Shown in pieces: positions 1 through 8,029 of a stretch of 36,609 nucleotides of DNA. Origin of the DNA: Prochlorococcus sp. HOT208_60m_813G15 (GTDB lineage: Bacteria > Cyanobacteriota > Cyanobacteriia > PCC-6307 > Cyanobiaceae); contig MWOS01000197.1 in NCBI GenBank assembly GCA_002026165.1, positions 1 through 36,609 on the forward strand. The letters are read 5' to 3'. A program made the position numbers and the translations under genes. Positions within the stretch are counted from its first letter, which is position 1. Each line of letters starts with the position of its first letter. The notes beneath the pieces were generated by a model that was given only the letters and a program-made list of their open reading frames with translations, ran no database searches and was not told the DNA's origin.

Positions 1-114
1 TATTTTTTTTAATTCATCAATTCCATATAATCTACAAAATTGACCTCGATCATCTTTTCTAATTTTTTTATTTAATATAAAAACCTCATTTAAACTTGTT
101 TTTTCTAAATCCAT
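1..114 (-). CDS. dTDP-4-dehydrorhamnose 3,5-epimerase-like protein (RmlC family), N-terminal part
   Basis: This is the first 38 codons of a gene that runs off the left edge of the window; it starts with ATG at 114. The fragment MDLEKTSLNEVF continues into a stretch with KKIRKDDRGQF around residues 16-26. The pattern of a basic residue, then D-x-RG and an aromatic residue, is typical of the opening strand of RmlC-type cupin epimerases, which epimerise C3 and C5 of a nucleotide-linked 4-keto-6-deoxy sugar. No rmlA, rmlB or rmlD homologue is in the window, so the substrate could be dTDP-linked or CDP-linked (an RfbF lies at 12894-13667). The catalytic histidine region is outside the window. The call rests on one motif and on context. 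Confidence 0.6.
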   Translation of the reverse strand, partial: MDLEKTSLNEVFILNKKIRKDDRGQFCRLYGIDELKKI

Positions 115-414
115 TGTCAATGATTATTTTCAAATTTTTAGCTTAAAGATAGACTGAATCTATATAAATCTTATATTAACAACTAAAGAAATTGTTAATT
201 TTAAAGTTATTTTGCAAAAAATTTTCAAATGATTTTTCTTAAAATTTTTTCTCAATCTTTCAGAAATTTTCAAAACTTTATTTCTAACTGTTTTCTAGGT
301 AATTTATATTTAAATTAAATATTAATTTAAAAAATATATTTTTAATTTTATTTATTTCTAAAAGATTGATATGATTGCCCAAAAATTAATATCATTACTA
401 TGATAGATTTTTTC
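115..414. other. Intergenic, no gene seen
   Basis: This 300-base, extremely AT-rich gap lies between the MBOAT gene stop and the RmlC-like start, both on the minus strand. I see no credible ribosome binding site with an open frame, no RNA gene and no GC-rich hairpin. The promoter for the RmlC-like gene may lie here, but no clear -35/-10 pair stands out. Confidence 0.6.
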
Positions 415-1806
415 TTAAAACTGAAAATATATGAATTCAGTTTCTCTGTTTAGAAAAACAATACAAATTAAGAATGAAATGCTAATTAAGAAAGCTAAAC
501 TTAAAGTAATAAAAGAATTACTTTTGTACCTGTTAAAAATAGAATTTTTTATAGATATTTTTTTATTTATTGATTGATAACCTAATAAACTTAAGCTGGA
601 TGGACAAAATAAAACAATAAAAGAAATTAATATGAAAATAAAAAATGAGTTTCTACTATAAATTTCAGTACCTATTACATTATTTATATTAAAAATTTGT
701 TTATATGGGATTAATGATATTAGCGTGGACTTTATTAAATAGATTTCTGGTATTTTAAAAATAATAAAAGTAATATTAATGAATATTATTAAAAAAATTC
801 TTTTAAGGAATATTGGTATATTTTTGACTAAATTCTTAGCTTTAAAATAATGATTAATTGCTAATGCCAATCCATGAATTAGACCCCACAATATAAAATT
901 CCAACTAGCACCATGCCATAATCCTGATATAGTCATGGCAGCAATAATTGATTTTATATGATTGTTGAAAAATTTTGAAGAATTGCAGGATAATTTCTTA
1001 AAAATTGGAGAATATATGTAGTTAGTAATGAACTGCGTTAAAGTAATATTCCATCTATTCCAATATTCAATCAAGGATTTTGATTGAAAAGGTGAGTTAA
1101 AGTTGATAGGTAATGTAATACCAAATAATAGGCCCATTCCTATTGCCATCTCCGAATATGCAGAAAAGTCAAAGTATATTTGCATTGAATAAGAAAAAGT
1201 CCCAATCCATGAGGATAATGCAGATAATTTTTCTCCATTAAATAGATTTTGATAAAAGGGTTCTACGAAAATTGTTGATATCCTATCTGCAATAATTATT
1301 TTCTTAAAAAGTCCAATAATAAAAATAATAATTCCAAGAGAAATTTTTTTATAGTCAATACTTTTGTATTTTTCTGAAGAAATTTGACTAATAAAATCAG
1401 CATGATGCACTATTGGCCCTGCTATTAATTGAGGGAAGAAAGATACGAAAGTCGCATATTGAATTAGACTACAAATCTTTGATTTTTTTTTATAAATATC
1501 TACAAGAAAACCAATTTGCTGAAAAGTGTAGAATGAAATTCCAATTGGTAATAGAATATTTGCCTGAGGAAGATTTATGCCAATTAAAGATAAGTTATTT
1601 ATAAAAAAATTAAAATATTTGAAAATAAATAATATAGAGATATTGAATATTATGCCAACTTTTAATAGAATCAAATTTTTTTTATTTTCAATGCTATTAA
1701 ATCTACTTAACCAAAATCCAACATAATAATTTACTATTATTGAGAATATGAGCAAGAGGATGTAGGAGGTATTATGGAATCCATAAAATATTAATGATGA
1801 AATCAA
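415..1806 (-). CDS. MBOAT family O-acyltransferase (AlgI-like), main open frame; N-terminus out of frame
   Basis: This is a polytopic membrane O-acyltransferase that likely moves acetyl groups across the membrane onto extracytoplasmic polysaccharide. Visible family signatures, numbered from the TTG at 1806, are LPIGISFYTFQQIGF near 86-100, the QIYFDFSAYSEMAIG segment at 209-223, and SGLWHGASWNFILWGLIHG with the two conserved histidines H298 and H311. About ten hydrophobic segments are present. The frame starts abruptly at FYGFHNTSYILLL, whereas AlgI relatives begin with a MLFNS..F..F.P helix. That helix is encoded just upstream in another frame (1772-1918). Removing one A from the tract at 1824-1831 gives a continuous protein of about 500 residues, the usual family length. 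The gene is therefore either frameshifted in nature, slippage-controlled, or carries a sequence error. Its neighbour at 1968-2879 is a plausible SGNH partner. Confidence 0.85.
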   Translation of the reverse strand: MISSLIFYGFHNTSYILLLIFSIIVNYYVGFWLSRFNSIENKKNLILLKVGIIFNISILFIFKYFNFFINNLSLIGINLPQANILLPIGISFYTFQQIGFLVDIYKKKSKICSLIQYATFVSFFPQLIAGPIVHHADFISQISSEKYKSIDYKKISLGIIIFIIGLFKKIIIADRISTIFVEPFYQNLFNGEKLSALSSWIGTFSYSMQIYFDFSAYSEMAIGMGLLFGITLPINFNSPFQSKSLIEYWNRWNITLTQFITNYIYSPIFKKLSCNSSKFFNNHIKSIIAAMTISGLWHGASWNFILWGLIHGLALAINHYFKAKNLVKNIPIFLKRIFLIIFINITFIIFKIPEIYLIKSTLISLIPYKQIFNINNVIGTEIYSRNSFFIFILISFIVLFCPSSLSLLGYQSINKKISIKNSIFNRYKSNSFITLSLAFLISISFLICIVFLNRETEFIYFQF

Positions 1807-1918
1807 TAATGTAATAATTATTGTTTTTTTTGATTTTGTTAATGATGCAAAATAAAATAATAGTGTAAGCTAATATTGGAAAAAAAACAAATAAAAATTG
1901 GTAACTATTGAATAACAT
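1772..1918 (-). pseudogene. Out-of-frame N-terminal piece of the MBOAT acyltransferase
   Basis: An ATG at 1918 opens a 48-codon frame beginning MLFNSYQFLFVFFPIL, a near-perfect match to the conserved first transmembrane helix of AlgI/MBOAT proteins. It ends at a TAA at 1772-1774. The downstream frame is open from just after a TAG at 1870-1872, so the shift must lie downstream of that point. The gene-strand run of eight A residues at 1824-1831 is the likely site: with seven A, the reading becomes NKIKKTIIITLLISSLIFYG and joins the main frame. Shorter T runs at 1849-1857 are alternative sites. Confidence 0.8.
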
Positions 1919-1967
1919 ACTTATTAATGTTTTTGATATTAGAAATTATTTTTTAGAATTTATACAT

Positions 1968-2879
1968 TTAAAAGCAATCTTTTTCAATCATTTTAGTGAA
2001 TTTCGCAGAGCCTTTATTATTTAAGTGAGTCATATCACTAAATAAATTATCAGGAAGATAGTAATTAGTATAATTTCTATACTTTATACTATTATCAATT
2101 GAGATTTTATTATAAAATTTATTTACTTTTTCAAAATTTTTTTCATCAATCATATATTTAAATAAGTCTTTATTCCAAGGTGTACTTATAAAACAGATAT
2201 CAAAATTTTCATTTTTTAGAAAATTTATTATCCTTATAAGTGCATGGTAATTTTTACTATTTTTTAAATCACCATTTGGGATAAACTGATTTGGATCAAT
2301 TTTTCTCTTTTTAGGTTTAGATTTATCAAATGGGATATATGTATCTAAATAAGTTACCGAACCATCTGAATTATATTTTTCATTTTCTTTAATTTTAATA
2401 GTGAATTTATTCTTGACGAAATTTTTTAAATAATCATATGATCTATTCCGAAAGTATGTATTTGCAATATATAGATTAAATTTATTTTGTTTATTAAAGT
2501 AAATTTGAGAATTTGTTTTTGATTCAAATTTATTACGAAATTCAGAGAAACCATGCAATGCAAGTTGAAGAATTACTTTGCCTTCAATATCTTTTTTAGA
2601 ATAATATTCCTTTAATTTTAATTCTATCTGTTCATAATTCTCATAACCAGTACTGAAGTTTTTAAAGTCCCCTAAATCTTTTATAGCTGTCATTGTTTGA
2701 GAATCTCCCCATATGGTATTAGGATTTTCTCTTTTCTTGAATAATTTTGATCTTTGATAATCATGATCTAAATTTATTATATATTTTCTTATTATGTATT
2801 CCATTACCGAAAAATAAGAAATTGATATCGTTAAAATACCAACTAATGTTGAAATCGAGAAAAGTTTCTCTTTCTTCAT
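1968..2879 (-). CDS. Membrane-anchored SGNH-hydrolase-like protein, probable partner of the MBOAT acyltransferase
   Basis: This 303-residue protein has one N-terminal hydrophobic segment (about residues 6-30, after MKKEK) that should anchor it with the rest outside the cytoplasm. WGDSQTM at 57-63 resembles the nucleophile block of SGNH/GDSL and DltD/AlgX-like proteins (candidate Ser60). SDMTHLNNKGSAKF near the C-terminus supplies an Asp-x-x-His pair (D282, H285) in the right place for block V. In such systems a MBOAT protein hands an acetyl group to a periplasmic SGNH protein, which esterifies the glycan. The gene sits 49 bases upstream of the intact MBOAT start at 1918, in the same direction. 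The middle of the protein is poorly recognisable, so the fold assignment rests on two motifs and context. Confidence 0.65.
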   Translation of the reverse strand: MKKEKLFSISTLVGILTISISYFSVMEYIIRKYIINLDHDYQRSKLFKKRENPNTIWGDSQTMTAIKDLGDFKNFSTGYENYEQIELKLKEYYSKKDIEGKVILQLALHGFSEFRNKFESKTNSQIYFNKQNKFNLYIANTYFRNRSYDYLKNFVKNKFTIKIKENEKYNSDGSVTYLDTYIPFDKSKPKKRKIDPNQFIPNGDLKNSKNYHALIRIINFLKNENFDICFISTPWNKDLFKYMIDEKNFEKVNKFYNKISIDNSIKYRNYTNYYLPDNLFSDMTHLNNKGSAKFTKMIEKDCF

Positions 2880-3003
2880 TCATATTTATTTCATATTATT
2901 CAACAGGCTAACAGTTTTAAAATAAAAAGTAAAATTCGAATAATTTTCTATAGTTAAATAAATATTATTATTTATAAATCTGCGATAGATTAATAAAATT
3001 ATT

Positions 3004-4665
3004 TTAAGTAATTTTTACTTCTATAGTTTTATTAATCTGTTTAGTTATTTTGGTTAGTTGATCATTATTTATTATGAAATTATTTTCTGTATTTTCTACA
3101 CCAACAGTTTGTGCAAACTTTAGAAAAGGATGGTTGCGCTTTGTTTTTAAATAACTGAATTTCAATTCTTTATAACCTAACATTTGGAGAGCTGCTAAGA
3201 AAGCAAATTCCACATTTCTTTGGAAAACTCTGCAAGACATTACTAAAGTAATTATGGTACCTTTTTTATTAATAATTAAAACTAGTATTTCGCCATGAGA
3301 CCCATTCTTGTCTACTAATTCCCCAATAAAAAACTTATTATCTTTATTTGTAATTTGAATAATCTCTTCTTTTGTTAATCTAATACCATTTAAATTGAAC
3401 TGATTTGTTTTGTTAATTAACTGAATAGCTCGATTTATATTCTTTTCACTGACTTCTTTAAATACAAAAATTTGATTAAGAGAATGTAAATAATTATCTA
3501 GAGATTTTTTATCATTTTTATTTAAAACTTCCTCATTTAGTTGCAATTTATAAAGTTGAGTTCTGTTTTTGTCTTCTGATGAGCGATTACTAAAGTTAAA
3601 GTAAGATTTAATTTTTTCTAAAAAGGAGGGAAGTTCATTCAAGGAACTTACAAACTTTTCACATGTTATTTGATTAGATGATAAAGAAACTTCTTGAATT
3701 TCTATTTCATTATCATCAATAAATATTGCTGCATCTTCAGTTAAATTAATTTTTTTAAGTAACTTCTTAATGTGAAACGATTTTGGTTCATAAGAGCCAA
3801 TTATTTCTACAAAATCTTCGATATTTAATATAAAATTATTTTCATTAAAAGCCTCACTAATAAGATCAGGATCATTTTTTGAAATTATTGCTAGAAGTAT
3901 GCCATTGCTCTTCAAGTTCTTAAGAAATGTTTGAAAAATAAAAAAAAGGTAACCATTTATATCAGAACTCGCATTCAACCCTTTTGGCCCATCTTCTCCA
4001 AGAATACCCTGCCAAAGCGTATTATCTAAATCTAAAAAAATTATCTTTTTTTTAAAATCAAACTCATTTAAGTGTTTTGATATGAAAAAAGCTACTTTAC
4101 TGACTTCTTTATTTTTAAAAGGGAAGCCATTTGATAAAAAATTAGAAAGGCAAAATAATGAATCATCAATAACAAGAGATGATAATTTATAGGCAGATTC
4201 CCTTAATTGATTTCTTATAATTTTATGTTCTAGATCATTAGAAAATATATTTGGAAATTCGCAATCAAGATATATAAATTTTTTGTTTTTTAGTCCTAGA
4301 TTATCGCAAAGATTGAAAAAATTATTAATTTCTTTTTTATAAAAGCCTCTATTAGAAGTATTTACTGGTATTCCTGTTCTCCAGTTAAGAGATTCAATAA
4401 AATCCCAAGGCATAATGATTATCAAATTATCTGTATTTTCATCTTCAGACTTACTAGTTATGAGAGTTTGATGAAATGTCCCATACTCAGGTAATTCTAT
4501 ATTTACTGAATAACCATTATTTATATATAGTGCTTTAAGGTATATATCTAGTTGGGATAATTGGCAAGAGGAGAAAATTCTTAAGTTTTTATTTTCTAAA
4601 TCTATTGATCTAGTTCTCTTAAGAGTCTTTATAGCTTCGAGATAAGATAATTGCTGGGGGATCAT
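3004..4665 (-). CDS. FkbH-like HAD-superfamily protein (IIIC subfamily) with C-terminal GNAT-like domain
   Basis: This 553-residue protein has the usual FkbH layout. An N-terminal region (about 25-190) resembles the degenerate SGNH-like domain. A HAD core follows with motif I FLDLDNTLW (D212, D214, T216), SKND near 262-265 and motif IV IFIDDNEIEIQEV (D317, D318). A C-terminal GNAT-like domain covers about 395-545. Characterised FkbH/OzmB-type enzymes dephosphorylate 1,3-bisphosphoglycerate-derived glyceryl and load it on an acyl carrier protein. Here an ACP is encoded two genes upstream, which supports the same role. The start codon overlaps the stop of the MaoC-SDR gene by four bases (ATGA), so translation is probably coupled. 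All HAD acidic residues appear intact. The end use of the acyl group in this glycan cluster is inference. Confidence 0.88.
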   Translation of the reverse strand: MIPQQLSYLEAIKTLKRTRSIDLENKNLRIFSSCQLSQLDIYLKALYINNGYSVNIELPEYGTFHQTLITSKSEDENTDNLIIIMPWDFIESLNWRTGIPVNTSNRGFYKKEINNFFNLCDNLGLKNKKFIYLDCEFPNIFSNDLEHKIIRNQLRESAYKLSSLVIDDSLFCLSNFLSNGFPFKNKEVSKVAFFISKHLNEFDFKKKIIFLDLDNTLWQGILGEDGPKGLNASSDINGYLFFIFQTFLKNLKSNGILLAIISKNDPDLISEAFNENNFILNIEDFVEIIGSYEPKSFHIKKLLKKINLTEDAAIFIDDNEIEIQEVSLSSNQITCEKFVSSLNELPSFLEKIKSYFNFSNRSSEDKNRTQLYKLQLNEEVLNKNDKKSLDNYLHSLNQIFVFKEVSEKNINRAIQLINKTNQFNLNGIRLTKEEIIQITNKDNKFFIGELVDKNGSHGEILVLIINKKGTIITLVMSCRVFQRNVEFAFLAALQMLGYKELKFSYLKTKRNHPFLKFAQTVGVENTENNFIINNDQLTKITKQINKTIEVKIT

Positions 4666-5750
4666 GGTATTGCAGCTCCTCTACAATCTATTACTGAACC
4701 TGAGATTAAATAACTAGGGTTTTCTAAAATCCACTTTACTTGTAAAGATGCTTCTTTCATTGAGGTTAATTCTCCTCTAAGCATTCTGTCTGAATTGATT
4801 CTCTTATGAATATTTGATAAATTACTATTCATTCCGCCATCTAACATTTCATAAGTGACTCCAATAATTTTTCTATTAGATCTTGATAACTCTAAAGCTA
4901 ATATCTTCGTTAAATTAGGAACAAGAGATTTTGATAGGGAGTAAAGTGGCATTGACCATTTATGCCTCCCAGGTGAAGAAATACTAGATCCTATAATAAT
5001 TAATTGGGAGCCATCAGTTCCATTTTTGATTAGTAATTTGGATAAAGCAATTACATCTTCTAATGGTCTACTAATATGCCTTTTTATCGCATTTTCTGGA
5101 TCCTCCAAAGTTGATAAAGCTATATTATCTGGACTTGGTGAGGCACAGTGAACGATTGCTTTGATATTTTTAAAAACTTCTAGATCTCTTAACTCACGAT
5201 AATTATCTAAAGTAATACAATTTTTAGAATTAGATGTTGAAACCCCTATGGCTTTTTCACCTAGATTAGATAATAAACTTTGACCAAGTCCACCTGAAGC
5301 ACCGGTAACTAAAATAACATCATTATTTTTTTGCAGTGGATTATGTTGAATCGTTGTTGATTTTTTTTCTTTTTCCTTTGTTTCATGATACAGAAAAGAG
5401 TAACTGCCCTCAGTAAGAAGTTTTCCTGTTGATTTGTCTAAAATCTTAACTTCTACTAATCCTCCATTGGGATCTTCTCTTTTGATATCCCCTGAAACGA
5501 TCAATGTAGATGGGGTGAAAATAGGAGATATAAATTTCATTTTTATATCAACTAACAAGCATTTCTTGCCAGGTAAATACATACCAGCCATTCTTGATAA
5601 AAGACCAGATCCAAATGCTCCATGCAATATACATCTTTTAAAACTAGATTTAGATGCATATTCAGCGTCGACATGTAATGGATTAATATCTCCAGATAAA
5701 TCAGCAAATTTCAATCTATCTTCATCAGTGACAACAACCTCGAATTTCAT
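4662..5750 (-). CDS. MaoC-like hydratase / short-chain dehydrogenase fusion protein
   Basis: This is a two-domain protein of 362 residues. Residues 1-125 form a hot-dog MaoC-like domain with the hydratase signature SGDINPLHVD (D21, N23, H26) and RCILHGAFGSGL (H43). After a charged linker (about 123-140), residues 143-362 are a short-chain dehydrogenase/reductase with VTGASGGLGQS (149-158), a Ser cluster at 255-256 and YSLSK (Y270, K274). Such domains hydrate or dehydrate acyl-thioesters and reduce 3-keto groups with NAD(P)H. The gene lies six bases after the ACP stop and overlaps FkbH by ATGA, so the natural substrate is an ACP thioester, perhaps a glyceryl-derived one. Both active sites look complete. 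No thioester-forming synthase is nearby, so the acyl chain is probably short and not elongated. Confidence 0.85.
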   Translation of the reverse strand: MKFEVVVTDEDRLKFADLSGDINPLHVDAEYASKSSFKRCILHGAFGSGLLSRMAGMYLPGKKCLLVDIKMKFISPIFTPSTLIVSGDIKREDPNGGLVEVKILDKSTGKLLTEGSYSFLYHETKEKEKKSTTIQHNPLQKNNDVILVTGASGGLGQSLLSNLGEKAIGVSTSNSKNCITLDNYRELRDLEVFKNIKAIVHCASPSPDNIALSTLEDPENAIKRHISRPLEDVIALSKLLIKNGTDGSQLIIIGSSISSPGRHKWSMPLYSLSKSLVPNLTKILALELSRSNRKIIGVTYEMLDGGMNSNLSNIHKRINSDRMLRGELTSMKEASLQVKWILENPSYLISGSVIDCRGAAIP

Positions 5751-5756
5751 TTTTTA

Positions 5757-5999
5757 TTATTTAAAACCTTTATCTTCCAAAAAGAGTTTTACGGATTTGT
5801 ATGAATTAAACATCTCAAACTCTTCTCCACTAATGTCAACTGAAAATTCATCAGCTACAGCAGCAATTAAGATGGCTTGAGCAAGGGAATCCCATTTAGG
5901 AAAATTAAGTTGAGTTATTTCTTCAATATTATTATCGTTTTCAAGATCTAGGGTGCTAATAAAAATTGAATTTAGCTTTGCTATGTTTTCTATATTCAT
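5757..5999 (-). CDS. Acyl carrier protein
   Basis: An 80-residue small acidic protein with the carrier-protein signature FPKWDSLAQ, where Ser38 is the predicted phosphopantetheine attachment site, followed by a helix-rich acidic stretch VADEFSVDISGEEFEMF. I use the ATG at 5999 rather than a TTG at 6035: it gives the typical ACP length, and the AAGAGAG stretch upstream could serve as a weak ribosome binding site. It is separate from the housekeeping fatty-acid ACP context (no fab genes nearby) and sits directly upstream of the MaoC-SDR and FkbH genes, so it is best read as a dedicated carrier for a sugar-modifying acyl group. Confidence 0.9.
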   Translation of the reverse strand: MNIENIAKLNSIFISTLDLENDNNIEEITQLNFPKWDSLAQAILIAAVADEFSVDISGEEFEMFNSYKSVKLFLEDKGFK

Positions 6000-6061
6000 A
6001 AACTTTTTTAACTCTCTTATAATAATATCAAACAATACACTAATGTTAATTTGAAATTAGA

Positions 6062-6925
6062 TTAAAGAAAAACCAGTTCACTTCCAAGAGATAAACTTAT
6101 TTTTTTATTTAATTCGGCATCTTTTAACAGAAATAACTGCCTATTGGTAGATTTATCATTACATAAATCTGTTTCAAAATGAGTTGTAATAAAAAAACCT
6201 TTTTTATGAATAAGAAAAAATAGGAGGATTTGATAAAAATATTGTTTAAAAAATTTTTCATCGGAAGTCCAAAGTATTCTTATTCCTCTTAATTTGATAT
6301 TTATTAACCCAAATTTCTTTTCCCAATAAGTAGGACTATACATAACTCTTAATTCAGAAGTTCCTATTGAAAAAATTGTACTTAATGAATTTCCTTTAGA
6401 ATAATTATCAGTATTAAATGAATTATTTTGGATTTTATTTTTAAAAATTTCTTTTAGTTTTTTTATTTTAAGAAGATCTCTTTTTAGTAGAATCTTTACT
6501 GCATTATATTTTTTGTTAATTATCTTTGAATCTTTAAACTTAAAAGTTTTCATTATTCTGTAAGCTTTTTCATTGGCTGTAACATTTGTTATGAGGCAAT
6601 CTGAATAATCATTTAAAAATTTTTTTATTAAAATCAGAGAAGAAATTCCCCTCTCTTTTTTATTTACGTACAGACTAGACATATTAATTAATTTAATAGT
6701 CTTTTTGTTAAATTCATATTTACCCTGATAAAAGACTAGAAAACATCCTACGATTTTGTTGTTTTCATTCTTCATTAAATACCCATACTTTACTGATTTA
6801 CCATTATTTAGAATTAAAGTATTGTAAATTTTTTTAGTTTTGTTACTAGACCATTTAAATGATTTTTGCAGAAATTTGGTTGCTAAAGATAATTCTTTAT
6901 CACTATCTATTGATTTGAATTTCAT
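6062..6925 (-). CDS. GNAT-fold acyltransferase-like protein
   Basis: A 287-residue protein. The N-terminal half reads as a GNAT fold: KIVGCFLVFYQGKYE (about 57-71), a beta strand LINMSSLYVNKKERGISSLIL with the R/Q-x-x-G-x-G/A-like turn at the acyl-CoA or acyl-phosphopantetheine binding loop, and NEKAYRIMKTFKFKDS in the place of the closing N-x-x-A-x-x-x-Y/L-x-x-x-GF motif. The C-terminal part (about 150-287) is unlike standard GNATs and unrecognised. The gene follows PIG-L by six bases and precedes the ACP, suggesting that it acylates an amine freed by the deacetylase using an ACP- or CoA-bound donor. That role is inference; only the GNAT-like fold is supported by sequence. Confidence 0.6.
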   Translation of the reverse strand: MKFKSIDSDKELSLATKFLQKSFKWSSNKTKKIYNTLILNNGKSVKYGYLMKNENNKIVGCFLVFYQGKYEFNKKTIKLINMSSLYVNKKERGISSLILIKKFLNDYSDCLITNVTANEKAYRIMKTFKFKDSKIINKKYNAVKILLKRDLLKIKKLKEIFKNKIQNNSFNTDNYSKGNSLSTIFSIGTSELRVMYSPTYWEKKFGLINIKLRGIRILWTSDEKFFKQYFYQILLFFLIHKKGFFITTHFETDLCNDKSTNRQLFLLKDAELNKKISLSLGSELVFL

Positions 6926-6931
6926 TTAATT

Positions 6932-7768
6932 TTATATTTTATTGGGACTTAATATACCAGTTCGATAAATATTTTTTATGAATTTTGGCAATAAATTTCT
7001 AAAAATACTTCTAATAAAAAAAATAACAGGTCCTCTATGTTTAATAAAACTGCCCTGAAAAAGAATTTTATTATTTTGAATTACTGAATTAGGATCTTGC
7101 TGTAAATTTATTTTGGAAAAAAATTCAAAATTTGGTATTTTGTAATTTTTGTACCATGTCCAGCATCCATATTTTGAATAATGTTCCTTAAGTAATTCGT
7201 ATTTTTTATGATTTGTTTTAAATGTAAGCATTTCATCATTCAACAAATGAATTTTCTTTTTAGCATAATATTTGGAAAGATTACTCACATAACTATTAAC
7301 AAATAAATTTGAATTTGTATTTATAGCAATTTGGAAAACAGCTTTAAAAACCTGACAATGTTCTGGATGTCCATATTCTCCCCATGGATTATGTGTGATT
7401 ATAGTTTCCTTTTCCTTAATGATCGTTTTTAATTTTTTTAAAATAATTTGGTAATTTAAATCATAAGAATATTTTTCATATCCACCAATTAAGCCACTTT
7501 TTTTATCCTTAATATTCAACCAATTATTTGGAAAGAAAGTTTCTTTTGCTTGCTTAATATTTAGGGGAATGAGATTTAAACTTTTTAACGGGTAACTTTT
7601 TAGGGCTTTTTTTCTACTATGCGAAATTTCTAACTCTCCAGGGATATCATTAAAACAAATTATTAAAGTTTTAATTTTATCTAAAAGAGAGCTTGAAAAT
7701 AAACACTCATCATCTGGATGACTTACTATGAGAATTAAATTTTCAAAGTTTTCTTTGCTTTTTAACAT
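6932..7768 (-). CDS. PIG-L/LmbE-family deacetylase
   Basis: This 278-residue protein has the zinc-binding signature IVSHPDDECLF (H17, D19, D20, E21) and a second metal/active-site block THNPWGEYGHPEHCQVF (H126, N127, H134, H137), both characteristic of the PIG-L (LmbE) N-acetylglucosamine deacetylase family. Members remove N-acetyl from GlcNAc linked to lipid, nucleotide or inositol. It has no signal peptide and only a weak hydrophobic patch near 250-262, so it is probably cytoplasmic and acts on a nucleotide- or lipid-linked sugar. It is the first gene of the minus-strand unit that includes the GNAT, ACP, MaoC-SDR and FkbH genes. Its promoter should lie in the 261-base divergent gap to its right. 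Confidence 0.88.
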   Translation of the reverse strand: MLKSKENFENLILIVSHPDDECLFSSSLLDKIKTLIICFNDIPGELEISHSRKKALKSYPLKSLNLIPLNIKQAKETFFPNNWLNIKDKKSGLIGGYEKYSYDLNYQIILKKLKTIIKEKETIITHNPWGEYGHPEHCQVFKAVFQIAINTNSNLFVNSYVSNLSKYYAKKKIHLLNDEMLTFKTNHKKYELLKEHYSKYGCWTWYKNYKIPNFEFFSKINLQQDPNSVIQNNKILFQGSFIKHRGPVIFFIRSIFRNLLPKFIKNIYRTGILSPNKI

Positions 7769-7960
7769 GATTTAATTAGTAAATTTATCTTATTTTTAAT
7801 TAAAAGTTTTTCAATCATTATTAGATAATTATTCGATAATAAGATTAATACTCTACATTATTTATTGTTTTTTTTATGATAATTTTTTTAGAATTATTAA
7901 TTAATTTGTTTAATATGAGAAATAATTATTTTTTGAATTTTTGCAAGATATAAATTAAGG

Positions 7961-7966
7961 TATAAT
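7961..7966 (+). promoter_or_regulatory. Possible -10 box for the plus-strand wbpL-like gene
   Basis: A perfect TATAAT sits 64 bases before the ATG at 8030, inside the 261-base divergent gap (7769-8029). No well-spaced -35 is present; TTGCAA at 7941-7946 is only 14 bases away. In such AT-rich DNA a hexamer match alone is weak evidence. Confidence 0.3.
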
Positions 7967-8029
7967 TTTAATATCTAAATAAATTAGAAATTAAAAAAAT
8001 TAATAAAGGTATTTCAAATTTTTAGATTA

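Noticed and set aside
6000..6035. TTG start for the acyl carrier protein
   Set aside because: It adds 12 residues not typical of ACPs; the ATG at 5999 gives the usual 80-residue length.
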